Positions 1 to 5,213 of a stretch of 5,213 nt of DNA are shown one piece after another; within the stretch, counting starts at the first letter, position 1, and every line of letters starts with the position of its first letter. This DNA comes from an uncultured Pseudoflavonifractor sp. (lineage in GTDB: Bacteria; Bacillota; Clostridia; Oscillospirales; Oscillospiraceae). The translations under genes and the position numbers were made by a program. The notes beneath the pieces are model-generated. The model did not search any database. It saw nothing but the letters and a program-made list of their open reading frames with translations, and was not told the origin of the DNA. The stretch is from the NCBI GenBank assembly GCA_947383685.1, contig CANDEE010000082.1, forward strand, positions 1-5,213, read 5' to 3'.

Positions 1-1187
1 TTCACCATGTGGGAGGAGAAGGTGGACAGGCTCTGGGCGATGGACTGCTCGTCCCCGATGTCGGCCAGCACCCGGTCAAAAACCATCATGCAGCTTTCGC
101 CGGAGGCGGGGATATGGAGGCCGCACTGGGCCATTAAAACCAGTAAGCCCAGGGTTTTCAGCGTCACCGTTTTGCCGCCTGTGTTGGGGCCGGTGACCAC
201 CAGAGTATCAAAGTCCTCCCCCAGGCGGAGGTCGTTTTTCACCGCCGTATCCCGGTCTAACAGAGGGTGGCGGGCCCCTTCAAAGGACAGACCTTTTGGG
301 ACGATCCTGGGGGCCATGCCCCGCATCCGGAGGGACAGGCCCGCCTTGGCAAAAATCAGGTCCAGGAGGATGATAAAGTCGTAATCCTGGGCGATGTCCT
401 CCTTGTGGGCGGCGCACTCCGCCGAAAGCTGGGCCAGGATGCGCTCAATCTCCTTTTCCTCCCTGGCTTCCAGCTCCCGCAGCTCGTTGTTGGCCTTCAC
501 TACCCCCATGGGCTCAATGAAAAAGGTGCCGCCGCTGGCGGAGAGGTCGTGGACAAGGCCGGGGACGTCGTTTTTGTGCTCGGATTTCACGGGAACCACA
601 TACCGCCCGTTGCGCTGGGTGATGATGTTCTCCTGCAAATATTTGGACTGGTTGGAGGAGATCAGTTTTTGTAAAATGTCCCGGACTTTTCCCGCCGTGG
701 CCCGCTTTTTCCGGCGGATGTCGGCAAGCTCGGGGCTGGCGGCGTCGGCGATCTCCTCCTCGGAAAGAATGGAGCCGGTGATCTGGTCTTCCAGGAAGCG
801 GTTGGCGGTGAGGCCCCGGAACAGGGGGTCCAGGGGAGTCTTCTCGTTCTGTCCGGCGGCGTACTCTATGCAGTTCCGGGCGCAGCGGAGGACGGCCGCG
901 ACCTCTAAAAGCTCCCGGGTGTTGAGGGCTCCCCCCATATCGGAGCGCTGGAGAGAGGCGCGCACCGGCTTCACCCCGCCAAAGTAGGGGGCGCCCCGGA
1001 GGGAGACCAGGTCTACGGCGGCGGAGGTCTCCCGGAGGGCCTGCTCCACATCATCGGGGTCGGTGAGGGGGCGGAGGTGGAGAGCCCGCTCCTTTCCCTC
1101 GTCGGTGACCGCCTCGTGGGCCAGAAGCTCCAGCACCCGGGGAAGCTCCAGAGTCTCGATGGATTTTTCAAAAAGCTCGTCTTTCAT
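1..1187 (-). CDS. mutS2: MutS2, endonuclease MutS2-family ATPase (N-terminal half; 3' end outside window)
   Basis: The start is ATG at 1185-1187, and the frame stays open for 395 codons to the left edge. The protein begins MKDELFEKSIETLELPRVLE, typical of MutS2. A core/lever region spans about residues 1-310, with an acidic/basic helical stretch near 230-250 that fits the clamp coiled coil. The ATPase then begins with Walker A GPNTGGKT at 333-340, followed by the family-typical segment DIGDEQSIAQSLSTFSSHM just before the edge. The family is usually near 780-800 residues, so the rest of the ATPase and the C-terminal Smr domain should lie beyond the window. MutS2 is a MutS paralogue without the mismatch-recognition domain. 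Its known roles are in restraining recombination and, in Bacillus subtilis, in handling collided ribosomes. The start is supported by GAGG eight bases upstream. The gene lies 26 bases after feoB with no terminator between, so it is probably the last visible gene of the same operon. No frameshift or damage is seen. Confidence 0.96.
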   Translation of the reverse strand, partial: MKDELFEKSIETLELPRVLELLAHEAVTDEGKERALHLRPLTDPDDVEQALRETSAAVDLVSLRGAPYFGGVKPVRASLQRSDMGGALNTRELLEVAAVLRCARNCIEYAAGQNEKTPLDPLFRGLTANRFLEDQITGSILSEEEIADAASPELADIRRKKRATAGKVRDILQKLISSNQSKYLQENIITQRNGRYVVPVKSEHKNDVPGLVHDLSASGGTFFIEPMGVVKANNELRELEAREEKEIERILAQLSAECAAHKEDIAQDYDFIILLDLIFAKAGLSLRMRGMAPRIVPKGLSFEGARHPLLDRDTAVKNDLRLGEDFDTLVVTGPNTGGKTVTLKTLGLLVLMAQCGLHIPASGESCMMVFDRVLADIGDEQSIAQSLSTFSSHMV

Positions 1188-1195
1188 ACAGGATA

Positions 1196-1199
1196 CCTC
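1196..1199 (-). promoter_or_regulatory. Ribosome binding site of mutS2
   Basis: GAGG (within TTGAGGT) lies eight bases before the ATG of mutS2, inside the 26-base gap after feoB. It fixes the start at 1187. The gap has no room for a terminator and shows no convincing promoter, which favours read-through from feoB. Confidence 0.7.
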
Positions 1200-1213
1200 A
1201 AAATGGAATGTGC

Positions 1214-3271
1214 TTACAGGAGGAGACTGCCCACCTGATAAATGAGAAAGCTCATCAGATAGGCCACCGCCACCTGGAAGCAGACGGAGAAGACGGTCCA
1301 TTTCCAGCTTCCCGACTCCCGCCGGATGACCCCGATGGTGGCGGCGCAGGGGATGTAGAGAAGGCAGAAAACCATGACGCAGTAGGCGTTCAGGGGGCCA
1401 AAGCCCATAGAGGCAAGGCCGGCGTGGACTGCCGCCATCCCCGCCGCGGAATTAACGTTGCCCACCCGGAACAGGATGGCGGTGGAGGAGACCACCACCT
1501 CCTTGGCGGAGACGCCGGCGATGATGGCTACCACAATGGGCCAGAAGCCCAGCCCCGCCGGGGCCATGACGGGAACCAGGGCACGGCCGATGAGGGCGGC
1601 GAAGCTCTGCTCCATGGCGGCAGTATACCCCGCCGGGCCAAAGTTCAAAAGGAACCAGAGGAATACCGAGGCCACAAAGATGATGGTGCCCGCCTTGGTG
1701 AGATAGTCCTTTACCTTCTCCCACACGTAGACCCGGACCGTCCGGGCCGAGGGCATTTTGTACTCGGGAAGCTCGATCAGCAGGGCACTGCGCTCCATGC
1801 CCCGGTTCTTCTCCAGGGTCTGGATGACCCCGGCGGTGAGGAGGGCCACCAGGATGCCGATGAGGTACATGGAATAGGCCGCCACCATGGCGTATGTCCC
1901 AAAGAATAGCTGGGAAAAGAGGATGTAGATGGGAAGCCGGGCCGAGCAGGACATGAAGGGAGTCACCAGCATGACCTTGAACCGGTCCCGGCGGCTTTCC
2001 AACGCCCGGGAGGCCATAATGGCGGGCACCGAGCAGCCAAAGCCCAGCACCATGGGGAGAAAGGCCCGGCCCGAAAGGCCCAGCCTGCCCATAATGCCGT
2101 CCATGATGTAGGCTACACGGGCCATATAGCCCGTGTCCTCCAAAAAGGCCAGGGCCAGAAACAGAATGAAGATGTTGGGCAGCAGGGTCAGAATGCTGCC
2201 TACCCCGGCGATGATACCGTCGGTCAGGAGAGCCACCAGCAGCTCGCCCACCCCCCAGCCGGTGAGGGTATCCCCCACAAGGCCGGAAAACCAGTCAATG
2301 CCCAGCTCGAAATAGCCCGCCAGGAAATCACCCACGGTAAAGGTAAGGAAAAAGACCACCGCCATAATGCCCAGGAAAATGGGCAGGCCCCAGACCGGAT
2401 GGGTCAGCACCCGGTCCGCCCTCTCCGTCATGGCGGCCTTTTCCTCCCGGTGCACCATGACCTCGGCCATGATCTCCTCAATGAAATCGTACTTCTGGTT
2501 GATGATCTCCGTTTCGCAGCTTTCGTCCAGGATGCCCGGAAGGGTCAGGGGGTAGGTCTTGCCCAGCTCCTCGTCCCCTTCCAACAATTTGATGGCATAC
2601 CAGCGTGAGTTCCCCAATTCCGGCCACTTGCGCTTTAAGGCTGCCTCCACGGCGTCAATGCGGAACTCCATGACCTCGTCGTAGACCATGGCGTATTGCT
2701 CATGCTTTTGGCTGTCCGCCGTTTTGCCATGGCTGTGCCACTCGTGCTCGTGGATGATGGGGTCGTGGCGGCCCGCTTCGGCGTGGTGGGCGGCGGCGTG
2801 CATCAGCACCTCCAGGCCCGTCCGCTTCCGGGCGGAGACGGGGATGACGGGCACGCCCAGCATTTCGGGCAGGCGGTGGAGGTCAATTTCCATGCCCCGC
2901 TTTTCCACAATGTCCATCATGTTAAGAGCCACCACCACGGGCTTACCCAGCTCCAAAAGCTGGAGGGTCAGATAGAGGTTCCGCTCCAGGGCGGAGGCGT
3001 CCACCACGTCGATGATGACGTCCACCTCGTCAGAGAGGATGAACTGGCGGGAGACCTGCTCCTCCATGGTGTAGGCGGTAAGGGAATATGTACCCGGCAG
3101 GTCCACCAGGCGGATTTCCAGCCCGTGATCCTTCATGACCCCCTCCACCCGCTCCACCGTGACGCCGGGCCAGTTTGCCACCTTCAGGTTGGAGCCGGTG
3201 TAGGCGTTAAAAAGAGTGGTCTTGCCGCAGTTGGGATTGCCGATGAAGGCCACCGTTAATTGCTTTCCCAT
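1214..3271 (-). CDS. feoB: FeoB, ferrous iron transporter with N-terminal GTPase domain
   Basis: This is the membrane protein that takes up Fe2+ into the cytoplasm. It has 685 residues, somewhat shorter than the ~770 of E. coli FeoB. The cytoplasmic G domain shows G1 GNPNCGKT at 11-18, G3 DLPG at 57-60, G4 NMMD at 117-120 and a G5 SAR at 146-148. A histidine-rich linker (nine His between 158 and 190, including HEHEWHSH) leads into a helical GDI-like region near 190-275. From about 293 to the end there are hydrophobic membrane segments with the two family Gate motifs: GFGCSVPAIMASRALESRRD (from 410) and PFMSCSARLPIY (438-449). The AGVSAKEVVVSS and LLYIPCAATI segments follow. The C-terminus ends in a membrane helix, with no cysteine-rich tail. 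The start is one base after the feoA stop, with AGAGG nine bases upstream inside the end of feoA, so the two are probably translationally coupled. No feoC is seen downstream. Confidence 0.98.
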   Translation of the reverse strand: MGKQLTVAFIGNPNCGKTTLFNAYTGSNLKVANWPGVTVERVEGVMKDHGLEIRLVDLPGTYSLTAYTMEEQVSRQFILSDEVDVIIDVVDASALERNLYLTLQLLELGKPVVVALNMMDIVEKRGMEIDLHRLPEMLGVPVIPVSARKRTGLEVLMHAAAHHAEAGRHDPIIHEHEWHSHGKTADSQKHEQYAMVYDEVMEFRIDAVEAALKRKWPELGNSRWYAIKLLEGDEELGKTYPLTLPGILDESCETEIINQKYDFIEEIMAEVMVHREEKAAMTERADRVLTHPVWGLPIFLGIMAVVFFLTFTVGDFLAGYFELGIDWFSGLVGDTLTGWGVGELLVALLTDGIIAGVGSILTLLPNIFILFLALAFLEDTGYMARVAYIMDGIMGRLGLSGRAFLPMVLGFGCSVPAIMASRALESRRDRFKVMLVTPFMSCSARLPIYILFSQLFFGTYAMVAAYSMYLIGILVALLTAGVIQTLEKNRGMERSALLIELPEYKMPSARTVRVYVWEKVKDYLTKAGTIIFVASVFLWFLLNFGPAGYTAAMEQSFAALIGRALVPVMAPAGLGFWPIVVAIIAGVSAKEVVVSSTAILFRVGNVNSAAGMAAVHAGLASMGFGPLNAYCVMVFCLLYIPCAATIGVIRRESGSWKWTVFSVCFQVAVAYLMSFLIYQVGSLLL

Positions 3272-3272
3272 A

Positions 3273-3488
3273 TCATATTACCTCTATCCTTTGGGTGATG
3301 CCCCGGCCCAGGGCGAACCGCGCCCCCCGGACCTTTAGAATGAGGGTTCCCCTGTCCTTGCTGCCCAAAATGGAGACCTTGCCCCCCAGGGTCATGCCGA
3401 TAGCCTCCAGCCGGTGCTCCACCTGCTGGGGCAGGGCGATTTTTTGGACTGTGTAGGTCTGTCCGATGGCTCCCTTATCCAGTGTCAT
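3273..3488 (-). CDS. feoA: FeoA, small SH3-like partner of FeoB
   Basis: This is a cytoplasmic protein of 71 residues, typical of the FeoA family, which works with FeoB in Fe2+ uptake. Family features are RLEAIGMTLGGKVSIL at 26-41 and the final strand region RGARFALGRGITQRIEVI at 54-71, a pattern shared with the SH3-like C-terminal domains of DtxR-type regulators. An in-frame ATG 15 codons upstream (at 3533) would give 86 residues. I prefer the internal ATG at 3486-3488 because a perfect GGAGG lies seven bases before it and because family homology begins there (MTLDKGAIGQTYTV). The extra residues would also be encoded by a hairpin. The stop is one base from feoB. The gene lies 51 bases after recO, so its transcription probably comes at least partly from the upstream genes. 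Confidence 0.95.
   Translation of the reverse strand: MTLDKGAIGQTYTVQKIALPQQVEHRLEAIGMTLGGKVSILGSKDRGTLILKVRGARFALGRGITQRIEVI
3281..3285 (-). promoter_or_regulatory. Ribosome binding site of feoB, inside feoA
   Basis: AGAGG lies nine bases before the feoB ATG and is encoded within the last codons of feoA. With the one-base gap between stop and start, this arrangement points to translational coupling of FeoA and FeoB. Confidence 0.65.
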
Positions 3489-3495
3489 ATGTATG

Positions 3496-3500
3496 CCTCC
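3496..3500 (-). promoter_or_regulatory. Ribosome binding site that decides the feoA start
   Basis: GGAGG sits seven bases before the ATG at 3486-3488. The alternative upstream ATG (3531-3533) has only a weak AAGGA at short spacing, so this site favours the 71-residue FeoA. Confidence 0.75.
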
Positions 3501-3515
3501 GTAGACGCGGGCCGT

Positions 3516-3534
3516 TATGAGGCCCCGCCTCATA
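3516..3534 (-). other. 8-bp perfect hairpin between recO and feoA
   Basis: The bases at 3516-3523 and 3527-3534 are exact reverse complements (TATGAGGC / GCCTCATA), separated by three bases. Read on the minus strand, the stem starts five bases after the recO stop and ends 15 bases before the feoA Shine-Dalgarno. No run of T follows it, so it does not look like an intrinsic terminator. It could be a processing or stability element between the recO and feo messages, or a palindromic protein-binding site; the sequence does not decide between them. It does not resemble a Fur box or a DtxR/IdeR operator. Confidence 0.5.
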
Positions 3535-3539
3535 TTTCC

Positions 3540-4289
3540 TTATTGCAGGCCCTTATAGAAGTCCAGGGTCCGGAAGCCCCGCTCCAGCTGCGTTAACAGA
3601 AAGCTCTCCGCCGCCCCGGAAAGCAGGGCTAAACTTTTGTCGGGAATCTGAAAGGAAAAAAGCCGCTTGGGGTCCCCGTAGGCAATGTATCTGAGAGCAG
3701 CCAGGCTGGCTGCGTCCAGGGGCATGGAAATCCCCTCATCCTCCAGCTCCCCCCGGCATTTGCCACAGTGGAGTACCCCCTCGGACAGATTAAGCCGGGG
3801 GTTTTCCGGGTTCTCCGCCCCGCAGACGGCACAGCCGTCCACCAGCGGCTCGTAGCCTGTCAGACAGCACAGCTTCATTTCAAATGCCGCCTTCACCACC
3901 GGCAGGGGCTTATCCAGCTTATCCAGAGCGTAAAGGGAATTGAGGATCAGGCTCAAAAGCCCCGGCGTTTCAACGCCCTCCCCGCTCACCGCCTCAACGG
4001 CCTCAGCGAAATAGGTCCCCAGGGCCAGCTTTTCCAAATCATTCCGCAGGCCCCGGAACTCCTCCAGCGTGGCGGCCTCCTTCAAGGCCCAGCGGTCCTG
4101 GTAGTCAAAGAGAGTCATTTCGGAGTAGACCAGAAGCTGGGCGGAGGCCGCCAGGGAGCTATTTTTTCGCCGGCAGCCCTGGGCCTTTACCGTCCGCCTG
4201 CCCTGGCCCTCCGCCAAGACGGTCAATATCTTGTCCGACTCCTTGTAGTTGACCTCCCGCAGAATCAGGCCCCTTGTCACCATGTGCAT
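3540..4289 (-). CDS. recO: RecO, DNA repair and recombination mediator
   Basis: RecO acts in the RecFOR pathway, helping RecA load on SSB-coated single-stranded DNA and annealing complementary strands. The protein has 249 residues, close to the usual ~240-255. An N-terminal OB-fold covers roughly residues 1-80, with the typical opening VTRGLILREVNYKESDKILTVL. A helical domain follows (FEMKLCCLTGYEPLVDGC near 136-153), with a four-cysteine zinc site at Cys153, Cys156, Cys175 and Cys178 (CAVC...CGKC). The C-terminus ends in helices (LLTQLERGFRTLDFYKGLQ). The start at 4287-4289 is supported by GGGGA six bases upstream; a second in-frame ATG two codons later is possible. The first 131 bases overlap the small yqzL-like frame that starts at 4374. 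Its position after era is the standard Firmicute order. Confidence 0.97.
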   Translation of the reverse strand: MHMVTRGLILREVNYKESDKILTVLAEGQGRRTVKAQGCRRKNSSLAASAQLLVYSEMTLFDYQDRWALKEAATLEEFRGLRNDLEKLALGTYFAEAVEAVSGEGVETPGLLSLILNSLYALDKLDKPLPVVKAAFEMKLCCLTGYEPLVDGCAVCGAENPENPRLNLSEGVLHCGKCRGELEDEGISMPLDAASLAALRYIAYGDPKRLFSFQIPDKSLALLSGAAESFLLTQLERGFRTLDFYKGLQ

Positions 4290-4374
4290 ATGTCATCCCC
4301 GCTTGACTGTAAATAGTATATACCTCGGGAAGCCCTGTGCGCAAAAATAAATTCCAGGCCGCCATTTTGTCCAT
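4159..4374 (-). CDS. yqzL: YqzL-like small protein, frame overlapping the start of recO
   Basis: An ATG at 4372-4374 opens a 71-codon frame beginning MDKMAAWNLFLRTGLPEVY. The W-x-x-F-x-x-TG-x-x-x-x-Y-x-x-Y pattern at residues 7-22 is what I recall of the YqzL family, a ~45-50 residue protein of unknown function encoded between era and recO in Bacillus and relatives. The position here is exactly that one. A perfect GGAGG lies seven bases upstream. The oddity is the 3' end: the frame has no stop before recO and continues 131 bases into it in a different frame. This gives a Gly/Gln/Asp-rich tail (from about residue 32) that looks like an out-of-frame reading of recO rather than family sequence. 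Either the overlap is real and couples the two genes, or an indel has removed the usual stop. I am fairly sure of the first ~26 residues and unsure of the tail. Confidence 0.66.
   Translation of the reverse strand: MDKMAAWNLFLRTGLPEVYTIYSQAGMTYAHGDKGPDSAGGQLQGVGQDIDRLGGGPGQADGKGPGLPAKK
4296..4300 (-). promoter_or_regulatory. Ribosome binding site of recO
   Basis: GGGGA lies six bases before the ATG at 4287-4289 and favours that start over the ATG two codons later. It lies within the yqzL-like frame, so ribosomes translating that frame would pass over the recO start. Confidence 0.5.
4315..4344 (-). promoter_or_regulatory. Possible weak sigma-70-type promoter in front of recO
   Basis: On the minus strand, TATACT (4315-4320) matches five of six bases of a -10 element and stands in an AT-rich patch of an otherwise GC-rich region. 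TTGCGC (4339-4344), 18 bases upstream, matches only three of six -35 bases. A start near 4308 would give recO a leader of about 20 bases containing its ribosome binding site. The bases also encode the YqzL-like peptide, so this may be chance. Confidence 0.22.
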
Positions 4375-4381
4375 TCCAACC

Positions 4382-4386
4382 CCTCC
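4382..4386 (-). promoter_or_regulatory. Ribosome binding site of the yqzL-like gene
   Basis: GGAGG, within the purine run AGAGGGAGGGG (4380-4390), lies seven bases before the ATG at 4372-4374. No other start in this gap needs such a site, so it is good evidence that the small frame is translated. The rest of the 66-base era/yqzL gap shows no terminator. Confidence 0.68.
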
Positions 4387-4440
4387 CTCTTGGGTTATTT
4401 TGGGCTGGAGACAGGGGATTATGTCAGGAAAATTTTTGCG

Positions 4441-5213
4441 TCAATCCTCCCGGTAGCCGAAATTGTGAATGAGATTCAGGTTGTCCCGCCAGTTTTCCTT
4501 TACCTTGACCCAGGTTTGGAGGAAAATTTTGGTCCCCATGAATTTTTCCATATCCTCCCGGGCCAGGGTGGAGATTTTTTTGAGCATGGCCCCCTTTTTG
4601 CCGATAATGATGCCCTTGTGGGACTCCTTCTCGCAGTATATGGTGGCGTCGCACTCTATGACCTCGTCGTCCCGCTCAGAAAATTTGGTCAGCTCCACCG
4701 CCGTACCGTGGGGGACCTCCTTGTCCAGACACAACAGCAGCTTTTCCCGCAAAATCTCGGCGCAGACCTGCCGCTCGGGCTGGTCGGTGACCTCCCCCGC
4801 CGGGAACAGCCAGGGCCCCTCCGGAAGATAGCCCTCCAATAAATCCAGAAGGTCCCGCACTCCGTCCCCCTCCCTGGCAGAGATGGGCATGACGTGGGCA
4901 AACTGGTGATCCTGGGTGTAGGCGGCAATGACGGCAAGGAGCTTTTCCTTCTCCACTGTATCAATTTTGTTGATGACCAGCACGGTTGGGATGCCCCGCT
5001 TTTTCAACTCCTCCATCAGCTCCCGCTCGGGCTGGCCCACGTTGGGGATGGGCTCCACCAGAAGAAGGGCGGCGTCCACGTCGGAAACGCTCTGGTGAAC
5101 CACCTCCACCATGTAATCCCCCAGGCGGGTGCGGGCTTTATGAAGGCCGGGGGTGTCCATAAAGACGAACTGGCTCTCCCCCCGGTTTACCACGGCGCAG
5201 ATGCGGTTGCGGG
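4441..5213 (-). CDS. era: Era, ribosome-assembly GTPase (5' end outside window)
   Basis: Era binds the 3' end of 16S rRNA and helps mature the 30S subunit. The frame enters at the right edge within the G2 region (RNRICAVVNRGESQF) and gives 256 codons plus a TGA stop at 4441-4443. The family is about 300 residues, so roughly the first 40-45, with the Walker A motif, lie outside. Numbering from the first complete codon, G3 DTPG is near 19-22, G4 NKID near 81-84 and the G5 SARE near 111-114. The linker and KH domain follow, with the KH loop GIIIGKKGAMLKK near 200-212 and the conserved ending TWVKVKENWRDNLNLIHNFGY. A GTG inside the frame (5191-5193) is not the start, since conserved Era sequence continues upstream of it. 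The gene precedes yqzL and recO, as usual in Firmicutes, and looks intact over the visible part. Confidence 0.98.
   Translation of the reverse strand, partial: RNRICAVVNRGESQFVFMDTPGLHKARTRLGDYMVEVVHQSVSDVDAALLLVEPIPNVGQPERELMEELKKRGIPTVLVINKIDTVEKEKLLAVIAAYTQDHQFAHVMPISAREGDGVRDLLDLLEGYLPEGPWLFPAGEVTDQPERQVCAEILREKLLLCLDKEVPHGTAVELTKFSERDDEVIECDATIYCEKESHKGIIIGKKGAMLKKISTLAREDMEKFMGTKIFLQTWVKVKENWRDNLNLIHNFGYRED

Noticed and set aside
394..987. Plus-strand frame of 197 codons opposite mutS2
   Set aside because: Ser/Arg-rich shadow of MutS2, which is well supported on the other strand.
1188..1213. Intrinsic terminator between feoB and mutS2
   Set aside because: The 26-base gap has no stem followed by a T-run on the minus strand.
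1208..1909. Long plus-strand frame of 233 codons opposite feoB
   Set aside because: It lies wholly antisense to a clear FeoB apart from a few bases at its start. Its His/Gly/Asp/Ala-rich composition is typical of a reverse reading of GC-rich coding sequence, with no domain or credible ribosome binding site.
2696..3259. Plus-strand frame of 187 codons opposite the FeoB G domain
   Set aside because: Antisense shadow with very high His/Val/Gly content that mirrors FeoB codons; no recognisable motif.
3489..3533. 15-codon N-terminal extension of FeoA from an upstream ATG
   Set aside because: Family homology starts at the later ATG, which has a perfect GGAGG seven bases upstream; the extension coincides with the hairpin.
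3489..3539. Fur box or DtxR/IdeR operator upstream of feoA
   Set aside because: The 51 bases are GC-rich apart from the stem ends and contain no match to either operator pattern that I can see.
4390..4842. Plus-strand frame of 150 codons opposite the end of era and the era/yqzL gap
   Set aside because: Mostly antisense to conserved Era KH-domain sequence; nothing recognisable in it.
5191..5193. GTG as the start of era
   Set aside because: The conserved Era residues RNRICA lie in frame upstream of it, so the gene continues past the right edge.

Overview
The window is a compact, GC-rich stretch of core bacterial chromosome. Everything real in it lies on the minus strand and reads from right to left: era (5' end cut off) > a small yqzL-like gene > recO > feoA > feoB > mutS2 (3' half cut off). 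The order era-yqzL-recO and the presence of MutS2 point to a Firmicute. High GC (judged by eye) with clostridial-type Shine-Dalgarno sites suggests a GC-rich clostridial lineage such as the Oscillospiraceae. That placement is inference from gene content and composition, not from any database match.

Layout. Positions 4441-5213 hold the C-terminal ~256 residues of Era, the 30S-assembly GTPase, with its KH domain. Positions 4290-4440 look intergenic, but a small ORF begins at 4374 behind a near-perfect Shine-Dalgarno. It encodes a YqzL-like peptide whose reading frame runs on into recO. RecO (3540-4289), the recombination mediator, carries its four-cysteine zinc site. A 51-base gap containing an 8-bp hairpin then leads to feoA (3273-3488) and feoB (1214-3271), the ferrous iron uptake pair, separated by one base. 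After 26 bases mutS2 begins at 1187 and runs off the left edge just after its Walker A region and the conserved segment that follows.

How the genes fit together. The spacings (66 bases, an overlap, 51, 1 and 26) and the lack of any hairpin-plus-T-tract terminator suggest one transcription unit. It would join housekeeping functions (ribosome assembly, recombination repair, MutS2) to an inserted iron-uptake cassette. FeoA and FeoB look translationally coupled. No Fur- or DtxR-type operator is visible upstream of feoA.

I see no mobile element, CRISPR array, RNA gene or defence system, and no clear sign of an undescribed multi-gene system. The points most worth a second look are the out-of-frame yqzL/recO overlap, the placement of feoAB between recO and mutS2, the histidine-rich linker in FeoB and the hairpin before feoA.
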